From: Bacteroidaceae bacterium | Lineage (GTDB): Bacteria; Bacteroidota; Bacteroidia; Bacteroidales; Bacteroidaceae | DNA length: 34,762 nucleotides | NCBI GenBank assembly: GCA_017558175.1 | Contig: JAFYWH010000153.1 | Span: 1-34,762 of the forward strand | Reading direction: 5' to 3' | In this document: positions 24,288 to 31,743 of the stretch, one piece after another | How positions within the stretch are numbered: position 1 is the stretch's first letter | Layout of the letters: each line of letters begins with the position of its first letter | The notes under the pieces: model-generated | Database searches by the model: none | What the model was told of the DNA's origin: nothing | What the model saw: the letters and a program-made list of their open reading frames with translations, nothing else | Made by a program: the position numbers and the translations under genes

Positions 24288-24326
24288 AAAAAGAAGTGGA
24301 TGCGTATTTCTACACATCCACTTCTT
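24285..24326 (-). terminator. Terminator of tRNA-Ser
   Basis: Read leftward, AAGAAGTGGATG pairs with CATCCACTTCTT and is followed by TTTTTTT. The hairpin shares its AGTGGATG stem with the tRNA-Glu terminator, so the two are homologous. It starts at the encoded CCA end. Confidence 0.8.
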
Positions 24327-24413
24327 GGCGGAGAGAGAGGGATTCGAACCCCCGGTACCTCGCAGTACAACGGTTTTCAAGACCGCCGCAATCGACCACT
24401 CTGCCATCTCTCC
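24326..24413 (-). tRNA. tRNA-Ser (UGA)
   Basis: Read leftward: the acceptor GGAGAGA pairs with TCTCTCC, the anticodon stem GGCGGT/ACCGCC has loop CTTGAAA (anticodon TGA), there is a long variable arm typical of serine tRNAs, and the T-arm is GGGGG-TTCGAAT-CCCTC (one mismatch). The discriminator is G, and CCA appears to be encoded (24326-24328). Confidence 0.96.
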
Positions 24414-24452
24414 AGAACTTCTTTCGAGAAGTGCTCTTTTTCAAAAGCGATG

Positions 24453-24483
24453 CAAAGGTACGACTTATTTTTGAATCTGCAAA
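24453..24483 (-). promoter_or_regulatory. Promoter of tRNA-Ser
   Basis: Read leftward, TTTG (24480-24483), 19 bases, then TACCTTTG (24453-24460). The -7 region TACCTTTGCATCG is identical to that of tRNA-Glu. Confidence 0.78.
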
Positions 24484-24581
24484 TGTTTCGGGGAAATTTT
24501 TCAAAAAAAACATCACAAGTGAACATTTTCCCTGCCAAAAACGTTCGCTACGTAGATTCTAACCCTTTAATTAACGAACCT

Positions 24582-24788
24582 ATGGATATGAATAGAATGA
24601 AAAAGAATGCAGAGAAAATAATGGAAGTTATGAAATTAGGCTACAAGTATACACTTTCCAAGCTCGAGGAAATCACCTCGTTTGGCTCCACCGAATTGTG
24701 TATGGCCATTCTGGTACTGATTCGCGATAAAAGGGTAAGGCAGTTCCAGTGCGAGGAAGGTGTATGCTATGTATTGGTTAAGGTATAA
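24582..24788 (+). CDS. Small winged-helix-like protein, function unknown
   Basis: A 68-residue protein starting MDMNRMKKNAEKIMEVMKLG. The pattern (YTLSKLEEITSFGSTELCMAI, then LVLIRDKRVRQFQCEEG and VCYVLVKV) suggests a compact helix-turn-helix with a C-terminal beta-wing, like small DNA-binding winged-helix domains. The downstream ATG at 24588 is an alternative start. No clear promoter or Shine-Dalgarno is seen, and a longer reading through the tRNA is not credible. It precedes the His-rich membrane protein, which has its own promoter. A regulatory role is speculative. Confidence 0.5.
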   Translation: MDMNRMKKNAEKIMEVMKLGYKYTLSKLEEITSFGSTELCMAILVLIRDKRVRQFQCEEGVCYVLVKV

Positions 24789-24840
24789 GGGCGTTTGAAC
24801 AAAAACCCCATCCCCAAAAGTAGGTATTTTATTTTTCTTA

Positions 24841-24872
24841 TTTGTCGGTTTAACATAAATAAACTAACTTTG
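24841..24872 (+). promoter_or_regulatory. Promoter of the His-rich protein and receptor unit
   Basis: TTTG (24841-24844), exactly 20 bases, then TAACTTTG (24865-24872), a perfect match to the Bacteroidota promoter. The leader is only about 10 bases before the ATG at 24890. Confidence 0.8.
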
Positions 24873-24889
24873 CAATCTATTTTAAAAGG

Positions 24890-25243
24890 ATGGCGAAAAA
24901 AAGACACATATTCATTCCCTTGTTTCTATTGGCACTCTTTGTGGCCTATCAGGCGAGCATTACCATGTTCTCCCATATCCACTATGTCAATGGGGTAATG
25001 ATTGTGCACTCGCATCCATCGGCCGACGATGAGCATACTCACACGCCATCCCAGATTCTTACTTTGGCTCAAGTGTCCGAATGGACAGGTACAGAACCTA
25101 CTTTTGTCACGTTGGCAGAAGTCAGCCTTTCTGTATTCGATACCTTGGAATGTGAACGTAAGTCCCGTACTTTTTCGGACTTATACGCACATTGCATTTC
25201 TCTACGTGCCCCGCCAGTGCAAGTGTTCAAGTTTCGCAAGTAG
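24890..25243 (+). CDS. His-rich single-pass membrane protein preceding a TonB receptor
   Basis: A 117-residue protein with one N-terminal membrane segment (about residues 7-26, FIPLFLLALFVAYQASITMF) followed by a His-rich stretch, HIHYVNGVMIVHSHPSADDE and HTHTPSQ. The rest (residues 60-117) is predicted periplasmic. The start has AAAAGG upstream. Similar short HxH proteins occur beside TonB-dependent receptors in Bacteroidota, and histidine clusters bind zinc, copper, nickel or haem iron. A metal-handling role is inferred from composition and from the receptor downstream. No family name is recognised. Confidence 0.75.
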   Translation: MAKKRHIFIPLFLLALFVAYQASITMFSHIHYVNGVMIVHSHPSADDEHTHTPSQILTLAQVSEWTGTEPTFVTLAEVSLSVFDTLECERKSRTFSDLYAHCISLRAPPVQVFKFRK

Positions 25244-25255
25244 CATCAGTCAAAC

Positions 25256-25370
25256 ATCCCCCTTGTGAAGGGGGTAGGGGGATGTTCTATATGATATGGT
25301 GAACATATACTTGTGATATTGGAGGAAAAAACTAACGGAACATCCCCCTAACCCCCTTCACAAGGGGGAT
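25256..25370. repeat. REPIN-like element, family B copy 4
   Basis: The left end ATCCCCCTTGTGAAGGGGGT-AGGGGGATGTT and the inverted right end AACATCCCCCTAACCCCCTT-CACAAGGGGGAT are separated by about 52 bases. It fills the gap between the His-rich gene and the receptor gene and would be transcribed if they share an mRNA. Confidence 0.82.
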
Positions 25371-25410
25371 TATATACTTGCACAAAACAATCAACATTTA
25401 AAGAACATAC

Positions 25411-27747
25411 ATGAAAAAAAATATAATGGTGCTTGTGCTCATGGTGATGGGCGCAATGCTCAACGTGTATGCTGGTGAGAACAATCCGGTAAAGCACGGT
25501 AATGTGATTCGTGGTCACGTCATTGAGAAAATTACAGAAGAACACTTGCCTTATGCAACAATCTTGATCGTAGAAACCGGTGGAGGTACAGTATCCGATG
25601 AAAGCGGACACTTCCGTTTCACGAAAGTACCGGCAGGTACATACACCCTTCGCGTACAGTTGTTGGGTTACACTACTCAAGAGAAGAAAGTAACCGTAAG
25701 CGATGAATATACCACCGATGTACACATCGCTTTGGAAGAAGAATCCATTATGACTGAAGAACTTGTGGTCTCTGCCAATCGCAATGAAGTAAGCCGAAGA
25801 GAAGCTCCGGTAGTAGTGAATGTTATGAGTGCCAAGCTTTTTGAAACCGTCAATTCTACCGACTTGGCCAAGTCGCTGAACTTCCAGTCGGGGCTTCGCG
25901 TGGAGAATAGTTGCCAGAACTGTGCGTTCCCTCAGGTGCGCATCAATGGCTTGGAAGGCCCTTATTCGCAGATTCTCATCAATAGCCGACCGATTATCAG
26001 TGCCCTTTCGGGTGTCTATGGTTTGGAACAGATTCCTACCAATATGGTGGAACGTATCGAGGTGGTACGCGGTGGCGGATCGGCCTTGTTCGGTGCCAAT
26101 GCCGTAGGTGGAACCATCAATATTATCACCAAAGACCCTATCAACAACTCGTTCCAGGTAACTTCTACCATGTCGAATATCGATGGCAGCACGTGGGAAC
26201 AATACATGGGTGCCAATGCTTCGTTGGTGTCGAAGGATAATGTCTATGGCATTGCCGTATACCAGTCGTACCGCAACCGCAATCCGTACGATGTCGATGG
26301 CGATGGTTTCTCCGAAATCGGCAAGCTCAACATGAACACCTTCGGTCTCCGTTCGTACTATCGTCCTACCCAGTTCAGCCGATTGAATGTGGAATACCAC
26401 ACCACCAACGAGTTCCGTCGAGGCGGTAACAAGTTCGATTTCGAGCCATTCGAGACCGATATCACCGAGCAGACCAAGCACGTAATCAATAGTGGAGGCC
26501 TCTCTTACGACCTCTTCTGGAAGGAATATGCACATAAGCTTTCGTTCTATACATCGGCTCAACACGTGGATAGAAACAGCTATTATGGTGCCCAGCAGGA
26601 TCCGAATGCTTACGGAAAGACCCAGGACTTGACTTTCGTGGGTGGAGGTATGTATGTAGGTAATTTCGATAAGGTATTGTTCTCACCGGCTACCTTTACG
26701 GCAGGTTTGGAGTATTCTCATAACAACATGCACGATGTCATGACAGGCTATAACCGCGATTTGGAGCAGAAAGTACGCATTGCCAGTGCCTTCTTCCAGA
26801 ACGAATGGAAGATGAACGATGTCACTCTTTTGGCCGGCTTCCGTTTGGATGACCACAACTTGATTGAGAATCTCATTTTCAGTCCTCGTGTGAACATGCT
26901 CTATAAGCCGAGCGATGCCTTCCAGGGCCGACTCACCTGGTCTACCGGTTTCCGTGCCCCTCAGGCATACGATGAAGACCTCCACGTTACAGCCGTTGGT
27001 GGGGAAGGGGTGCTTATCCGTTTGGCCGAAGACTTGAAGCCCGAAAAGTCCAATAGCTTCAGTGGATCGGTCGATTTGACCGGTCAGATTGGTCATTTCC
27101 AGACCAACCTCCTGATTGAAGGCTTCTATACCTCGTTGAAGGATGTATTCTACTTGCAGAACGTAGGCGAAGATGCGCAAGGAAATACCTTGCAGGAACG
27201 TCGCAACGGTAGTGGAGCCAAGGTGTATGGGGTCAATCTCGATGGTAAGATTGCCCATGGCAAGGATGCCTCCTTGCAGGTAGGCTTTACTGTGCAGCGT
27301 AGTCATTACGATGAACTCACTTACTGGAGTGAAGACGAGTCGGTAGCCGGCACCAAGAACATGCCACGCACGCCCGATTGCTACGGTTACTTCACCTTTA
27401 CGGCAGCCCCATTCAAGAACTTCGACTTCTCGTTGTCGGGTGTCTATACCGGACGCATGCACGTACCACACTTTGCCCCAACCGATGAAATCCCTGCCGG
27501 TTTCCCATCTACCTATATTAATAAGGACGAATTGGTACACACCCCCGATTTCTTCGATTTTAATACCAAGTTGAACTACACCTTCGTATTGAACGAACAT
27601 CTCAAGATTCAGGTCAATGGCGGGGTACAGAACATCTTCAATGCCTTCCAGAAAGACTTGGATAAAGGAACCTATCGTGACTCGGGTTATTTCTATGGCC
27701 CTACACAGCCACGTACTTATTTTATTGGTATCAAGTTCTTTAATTAA
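25411..27747 (+). CDS. TonB-dependent outer membrane receptor
   Basis: A 778-residue receptor: signal peptide (residues 1-21), a carboxypeptidase-like domain (VIRGHVIEKITEEHLPYATI to SDEYTTDVHIALEEE), TonB box region (MTEELVVSANRNEVSRREAPV), plug (LAKSLNFQSGLRVENSCQNC, VRINGLEGPYSQILINSRP, ERIEVVRGGGSALFGANAVGG) and a 22-strand-type barrel ending IGIKFFN. The Cys-Gln-Asn-Cys motif in the plug and the strong RGGGSALFG signature place it with the BtuB/FepA-type receptors. The cargo is not evident; the upstream His-rich protein suggests a metal or metal complex. No promoter of its own is seen, so it probably shares the promoter at 24841-24872. Confidence 0.92.
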   Translation: MKKNIMVLVLMVMGAMLNVYAGENNPVKHGNVIRGHVIEKITEEHLPYATILIVETGGGTVSDESGHFRFTKVPAGTYTLRVQLLGYTTQEKKVTVSDEYTTDVHIALEEESIMTEELVVSANRNEVSRREAPVVVNVMSAKLFETVNSTDLAKSLNFQSGLRVENSCQNCAFPQVRINGLEGPYSQILINSRPIISALSGVYGLEQIPTNMVERIEVVRGGGSALFGANAVGGTINIITKDPINNSFQVTSTMSNIDGSTWEQYMGANASLVSKDNVYGIAVYQSYRNRNPYDVDGDGFSEIGKLNMNTFGLRSYYRPTQFSRLNVEYHTTNEFRRGGNKFDFEPFETDITEQTKHVINSGGLSYDLFWKEYAHKLSFYTSAQHVDRNSYYGAQQDPNAYGKTQDLTFVGGGMYVGNFDKVLFSPATFTAGLEYSHNNMHDVMTGYNRDLEQKVRIASAFFQNEWKMNDVTLLAGFRLDDHNLIENLIFSPRVNMLYKPSDAFQGRLTWSTGFRAPQAYDEDLHVTAVGGEGVLIRLAEDLKPEKSNSFSGSVDLTGQIGHFQTNLLIEGFYTSLKDVFYLQNVGEDAQGNTLQERRNGSGAKVYGVNLDGKIAHGKDASLQVGFTVQRSHYDELTYWSEDESVAGTKNMPRTPDCYGYFTFTAAPFKNFDFSLSGVYTGRMHVPHFAPTDEIPAGFPSTYINKDELVHTPDFFDFNTKLNYTFVLNEHLKIQVNGGVQNIFNAFQKDLDKGTYRDSGYFYGPTQPRTYFIGIKFFN

Positions 27748-27754
27748 TGCCAAT

Positions 27755-27842
27755 CTCCCCTCTTGATAGGGGATAGGGGTGTGTGATTTACATCCACGTG
27801 TATGAATTTTAACACACCCCCTTCCCCCTCTCAAGAGGGGAG
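27755..27842. repeat. REPIN-like element, family A copy 4
   Basis: The left end CTCCCCTCTTGATAGGGG-ATAGGGGTGTGTG (one stem mismatch) and the inverted right end CACACCCCCTTCCCCCTCTC-AAGAGGGGAG are separated by about 28 bases. It lies between the convergent receptor and wzz genes and may act as a terminator for both. Confidence 0.8.
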
Positions 27843-27871
27843 ATTATTATTTCAAAAAGATTCTTAGACTA

Positions 27872-29014
27872 TTACGCTTCTTTTTCTTCCTTGCTTTCTT
27901 TCAAGCCTTCTTTCACTTTTTTCCAGAGGTCTACACCGAAGAGAACCCAGGCAGCAGCTGCTGCTACGAAAAGGAAGACAGTGCCTATAACTGTCATGGA
28001 TCGGCTTGTGCCTGTAGCTTGGAGAGGAACCGATGCCGGTTCTACCACCGCAAATACCGGCTTGGCTTCCTGTACCTTAGCCTTGGCCATTTGGAGTTGG
28101 GCTGCCACATTGCTATACACTTGCAAAGCCAAGTTCATATCGTTTTGGAGACGTTCCTGCTCAATGCGTACGCTTTGCAGGATAACGTTGTTATTGGCAT
28201 CCGAATATTTTGCGTACTTTTCCTGTGCCTCATAATATTCTTTTTGGCGTTGTTGATACAATTCTTCCCAATACTTGCAGTCGTCTTCTGCTTTTGATAC
28301 ACGGTACTTGGTGATGTGTTCCTGTAGCTTTACCACTACGGTATCTGTGATGATGGCAGCCACCAAGGGATCCTGCATGGTTACCGATACGGTGGTTACC
28401 CCTGTCTTCTTATCCACATTGGCCACAATCATGCTTTTAAGGCCTTGTACGGTTTTAGATTGTTCTTTGGTCAAGTGGAAAGGATTGATCACTTCGTTTC
28501 CATCCTTCTTCTCTTCAGACTTGAACAACGACATGACGCCACCAATGGCCTTGAATGGGAGAGACATCACGGTGCTCATGAGCGAACTGCTGGTGTATTC
28601 TTTCAAATATCCCACCAAAGTAGTATCCGGTTGTTCTTCGTTGATGGTCTTTACCGGGGTATCCATCAAGTCTAAGATGAATGGGGTAGAAGAAACGATG
28701 TTCGGATAGAGTTGAATGTTCAGCGCATCTGCATCACTGCCCATGCTCATGCCACCTACTCCTAACATGGAGGCGATGCCGGATAAACTACCGCCACCTC
28801 CTTTGCTTGATTCCGGAGCTAAGGTGACGTTAGCGGTATATTGCTTCGGAGTAGTCAATGCAATCACTACCCCTACCATTACTGCGATACCCGCTACTTT
28901 CAGCAACAATTTCCGTGCTGCCCATAGTTTACGGGCATATTCCATCAAGTCAATTTCCATTTCGTCCTCTTCCTGGTAGGAAGGGATGTTCTTATATTCC
29001 TTATTTTCCGTCAT
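27872..29014 (-). CDS. wzz: Polysaccharide chain-length determinant (Wzz family)
   Basis: A 380-residue inner-membrane protein. The first membrane helix is near residues 38-57 (LLLKVAGIAVMVGVVIALT), the second near the C-terminus (MTVIGTVFLFVAAAAAWVLF), and between them are a periplasmic Wzz domain (TPKQYTANVTLAPE) and a coiled coil rich in Gln, Glu and Lys (YWEELYQQRQKEYYEAQEKY). This layout is that of Wzz/polysaccharide co-polymerases that set the length of O-antigen or capsule chains. There is no C-terminal tyrosine-kinase domain. It follows wza by 8 bases, and the pair form one unit. Its substrate glycan is unknown. Confidence 0.9.
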   Translation of the reverse strand: MTENKEYKNIPSYQEEDEMEIDLMEYARKLWAARKLLLKVAGIAVMVGVVIALTTPKQYTANVTLAPESSKGGGGSLSGIASMLGVGGMSMGSDADALNIQLYPNIVSSTPFILDLMDTPVKTINEEQPDTTLVGYLKEYTSSSLMSTVMSLPFKAIGGVMSLFKSEEKKDGNEVINPFHLTKEQSKTVQGLKSMIVANVDKKTGVTTVSVTMQDPLVAAIITDTVVVKLQEHITKYRVSKAEDDCKYWEELYQQRQKEYYEAQEKYAKYSDANNNVILQSVRIEQERLQNDMNLALQVYSNVAAQLQMAKAKVQEAKPVFAVVEPASVPLQATGTSRSMTVIGTVFLFVAAAAAWVLFGVDLWKKVKEGLKESKEEKEA

Positions 29015-29022
29015 GACTTTCC

Positions 29023-31560
29023 TTATTTTAAGATGTTAGCTACAGAGGCTGCTGTTAAGCCCAATGAACTGAGCGATGTGGCTATACCCAAAATGGACTG
29101 AAGGTTCCATTTCTCTGCTTTTGTCTTATCCTTGATCGGTACAATGATTTCGCAACCCGGTTCCACCATGCTTCTGCCTGCACCGTTTACTTTAGCTACC
29201 TGTCCGTTCATATAAATAATGAAAGCCTTGGTCTTGCGGGCCCCGTTGGCATAACCACCGGCTTGGCTGATGTAGTCCTTCACGGTCATCTTCTTGTTGT
29301 AGGCCACGGTATTCGGGAACATCACGGCTCCATTGATCTTCACGGTGTTCACCAATTCCGGCAAAATCAACTGGTCGCCTTCACGAAGCACGATGTCTGC
29401 ATCGCTACCCGGATTCTTCAGGGCAGCCTCCAAATCAATACCTACCGAATAGTTGGTGGTAGTTTCCAACTTTAAGGAGTCCATACTGACATTGCCCATT
29501 TCGCGCTGCATCATTTCCAATACTTCCTTCATGCGGGCAATTTCTTCGGCATTTGCCTTTCTCATCAGCTTGGCACCCTTTACGTAAGCGTATGGCGTTA
29601 CGCCCCCTGCTTTCTTTACCAAGTCGCTCAAACGTTCGCTCTTGTTAGTCAAGGCGTACGTACCATCGTATAGAATTTCACCGGTTACGGTTACGTTCAC
29701 CTGCTGTTGGTAACCCGGGCTACGGCGTACATAAACCTGGTCGTACGGTTCCAAAACAAAACCGGCTTCACCATCTACTACAAAGCCATCCTTCAAGGCA
29801 AAGGTATACATTTCACCGATGGTAGAAGCCATTTCGGTACTCTTGCTGTTCTTGATGCGGCGAGATACGTCCACTTTCACGGTCGAAGCCGATTCCAACA
29901 AACCGCCGGCCTGGATAATCAAGTCTTCCAAGGTCATGTTGTCGGCAAATACATACTTACCCGGACGAGCCACTTCACCGAACACTTCCACATTGCCCAA
30001 GTCCTTCAAGTCGTGGATGCTTGGAATGTACAATACATCGTTACGCTTCAAGGCAATGTCCGGCTTAGTGCCGTTCAAGATGCCCTTCATGTCCACCTGA
30101 ATAATTTCGCGGGTCAAGTCTTCGCGTTGGCGATGCAGAACAGCACGACCCAAGAACGCATCCGCCATTACACCGTCTGCCTTTTCTACCAATTGCTTCA
30201 CGGTGTTCAAGTCACCACCAAACTGGTAGATGCCCGGACGATAGACAGCCCCCTTGATTTCCAGCTTGTTTTCAAAGCGGTTCAAGATAGCTTCTGCCGT
30301 AATCACGTCACCGTCCTTCAACTGGAACACGCTGTAGTCCATATCGTCTACGGTAAAGATCTGGTATTCCTTACCGTTCTGTCTCACCACCTTCATGGAG
30401 CGGGTGTATGCATCGCTGGAGAAGTTACCTGCATATTTCAACAACGTAGAAACCGTTTCGTTGCTCTTCATTTCATACTTCATCGGACGCTTCACATTAC
30501 CCTCAATCTTCACCAAGGCTTCGTAAGGCGATACAATGATCACGTCACCTTCCTGCAAAGCGATGTCATCCTTGGTCTTTCCTTGCATGATAAAGTCGTA
30601 TACGTCTACGTTGGCAATGGTCTTACCGTTTCTCACCACTTGAATGTTGCGCAAACTGCCGATTTCGCTTACGCCGCCTGCGCTGTACAAGGCATGGAAC
30701 ACGGTAGAGAACGCCGAAAGTGCATAAGTACCTGGCTGGTATACTTCACCCATCACGTTCACCTGAATGGTACGGCTGTTGCCCAAAGACACCTTGATGT
30801 GCGAAGTCGGTTCCTCATCAGAAAGCCCCGCATAAATCTTGTTCAATTCCTTGCGCAAGTAGCTGGTAGCCTGGTTTACGGTCATGCCGTTCAAGAATAC
30901 CAAGCCCAAGTTGTCGATGCTGATGGCACCGTCTGGAGAAATCGTTTCCTGGATAGATACTTGGCTGGTACCCCAGATATCGATAATCACTTGGTCGCCT
31001 GCTCCCAAACGATAGTTGCTTGGGGTAGGGAGGTTAGTGCTTGGTTCGAAAGTGAGGTTGTTGGTGTTGAAGATGTTGCGTCCGAATACTTGGTCTTCCA
31101 CAGCTTCTTCCTTAAAGATGGTGATATTATCCGAAACCAAGTTGCCGTTTTCATCCAACTTCAATGTCAATGTTTGACCTTCAGAGATTTCTCCGGTAGT
31201 GATGAAGCGGTTAACCTTTCCTGACTTCTGCTTTTCGTTTTCAAAGTCAAAGTCCGAACCCACATATTCCTTGTCCGAAGCCAAGTTGTCATTCGTACGT
31301 TTACGGTCAACCTTGGCTGTTGCAGCAGTTCCCTTACCACTTTGGCCTTGTTCATAGAGTTTCTTCACACGTTCAGCCTGTTCACGGGTAACCCCACGGC
31401 GGGCCAGTTCGGTTGCAATCTGTTGTTGGCTCTTGCCCTGCTTCAAGCCCATTTCCACATACTCTTTTACTTGCTTGTCGCCCATTCCGCCTCCTTGCGC
31501 CCATGGAGTAGCCGAAAATCCTAACAACATCAAGCCTAAAATCAATGATTTTTTCAACAT
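29023..31560 (-). CDS. wza: Outer membrane polysaccharide export protein (Wza-type, multi-SLBB)
   Basis: An 845-residue export channel. The signal peptide (MLKKSLILGLMLLGFSATPWAQ) is followed by an unusual helical segment (residues 25-75: KQVKEYVEMGLKQGKSQQQI, ATELARRGVTREQAERVKKL). Then comes a Poly_export domain (YRLGAGDQVIIDIWGTSQVS) and several SLBB repeats (for example VNVMGEVYQPGTYALSAFST, IEGNVKRPMKYEMKSNET, VEVFGEVARPGKYVFADNMT, VTGEILYDGTYALTN and VKINGAVMFPNTVAYNKKMT). It is more than twice the length of E. coli Wza because of the repeated SLBB domains. A promoter box TACCTTTG lies at 31610-31617. It probably forms the outer-membrane pore of a capsule or exopolysaccharide exporter with the downstream wzz. 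Confidence 0.92.
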   Translation of the reverse strand: MLKKSLILGLMLLGFSATPWAQGGGMGDKQVKEYVEMGLKQGKSQQQIATELARRGVTREQAERVKKLYEQGQSGKGTAATAKVDRKRTNDNLASDKEYVGSDFDFENEKQKSGKVNRFITTGEISEGQTLTLKLDENGNLVSDNITIFKEEAVEDQVFGRNIFNTNNLTFEPSTNLPTPSNYRLGAGDQVIIDIWGTSQVSIQETISPDGAISIDNLGLVFLNGMTVNQATSYLRKELNKIYAGLSDEEPTSHIKVSLGNSRTIQVNVMGEVYQPGTYALSAFSTVFHALYSAGGVSEIGSLRNIQVVRNGKTIANVDVYDFIMQGKTKDDIALQEGDVIIVSPYEALVKIEGNVKRPMKYEMKSNETVSTLLKYAGNFSSDAYTRSMKVVRQNGKEYQIFTVDDMDYSVFQLKDGDVITAEAILNRFENKLEIKGAVYRPGIYQFGGDLNTVKQLVEKADGVMADAFLGRAVLHRQREDLTREIIQVDMKGILNGTKPDIALKRNDVLYIPSIHDLKDLGNVEVFGEVARPGKYVFADNMTLEDLIIQAGGLLESASTVKVDVSRRIKNSKSTEMASTIGEMYTFALKDGFVVDGEAGFVLEPYDQVYVRRSPGYQQQVNVTVTGEILYDGTYALTNKSERLSDLVKKAGGVTPYAYVKGAKLMRKANAEEIARMKEVLEMMQREMGNVSMDSLKLETTTNYSVGIDLEAALKNPGSDADIVLREGDQLILPELVNTVKINGAVMFPNTVAYNKKMTVKDYISQAGGYANGARKTKAFIIYMNGQVAKVNGAGRSMVEPGCEIIVPIKDKTKAEKWNLQSILGIATSLSSLGLTAASVANILK

Positions 31561-31609
31561 AAAGATTATATTATACGTTATGGATTACTTGTATATCTAT
31601 AAAACGGAA

Positions 31610-31617
31610 CAAAGGTA
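31610..31617 (-). promoter_or_regulatory. -7 box of the wza-wzz unit
   Basis: Read leftward, TACCTTTG is a perfect -7 box, with TTTA 20 bases upstream as a one-mismatch -33. The leader is about 40 bases long. Together with the terminator at 31639-31678, it separates wza-wzz from ugd-rmlB. Confidence 0.55.
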
Positions 31618-31638
31618 AGCAAAAACTTTAACATGAAT

Positions 31639-31678
31639 AAAAAAAGAGGGCTGTTTTTGTGAAACAAACCCTCTTTTT
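31639..31678 (-). terminator. Terminator downstream of rmlB
   Basis: Read leftward, AAAGAGGG pairs with CCCTCTTT, with a partly paired TTTGTTT/AAAACAG inner segment, and is followed by seven Ts. It sits about 65 bases past the rmlB stop codon. Confidence 0.7.
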
Positions 31679-31701
31679 AAATTATAAGTTATGAAATTTT
31701 A

Positions 31702-31743
31702 ATTCTTCATTCTTCATTCATCATTCATCATTCTTCATTCTTC
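31702..31743. repeat. Heptad tandem repeat at the end of rmlB
   Basis: Six tandem 7-base units, in order ATTCTTC, ATTCTTC, ATTCATC, ATTCATC, ATTCTTC, ATTCTTC. The last two bases belong to the rmlB stop codon (TGA, 31742-31744). The unit reappears in inverse orientation inside ugd (33585-33612). Confidence 0.85.

Noticed and set aside
24300-24581. N-terminal extension of the small winged-helix-like protein through the tRNA-Ser region
   Set aside because: It would translate the antisense of a tRNA gene; the ATG at 24582 fits a compact domain.
25348-26565. 405-codon - strand frame ending in the repeat at 25348
   Set aside because: It is opposite the plug domain of the TonB receptor, and its C-terminus is read from a REPIN-like element.
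26683-27834. 383-codon - strand frame opposite the receptor barrel
   Set aside because: Antisense shadow; its start lies in a REPIN-like element and there is no recognisable domain.
2059-27842. CRISPR array or phage repeats as an explanation of the GC-rich repeats
   Set aside because: The copies are scattered singly, are inverted pairs, and have no regular spacers or cas genes.
29707-31224. 505-codon + strand frame opposite wza
   Set aside because: The - strand encodes a convincing Poly_export/SLBB protein; the + frame is a shadow.
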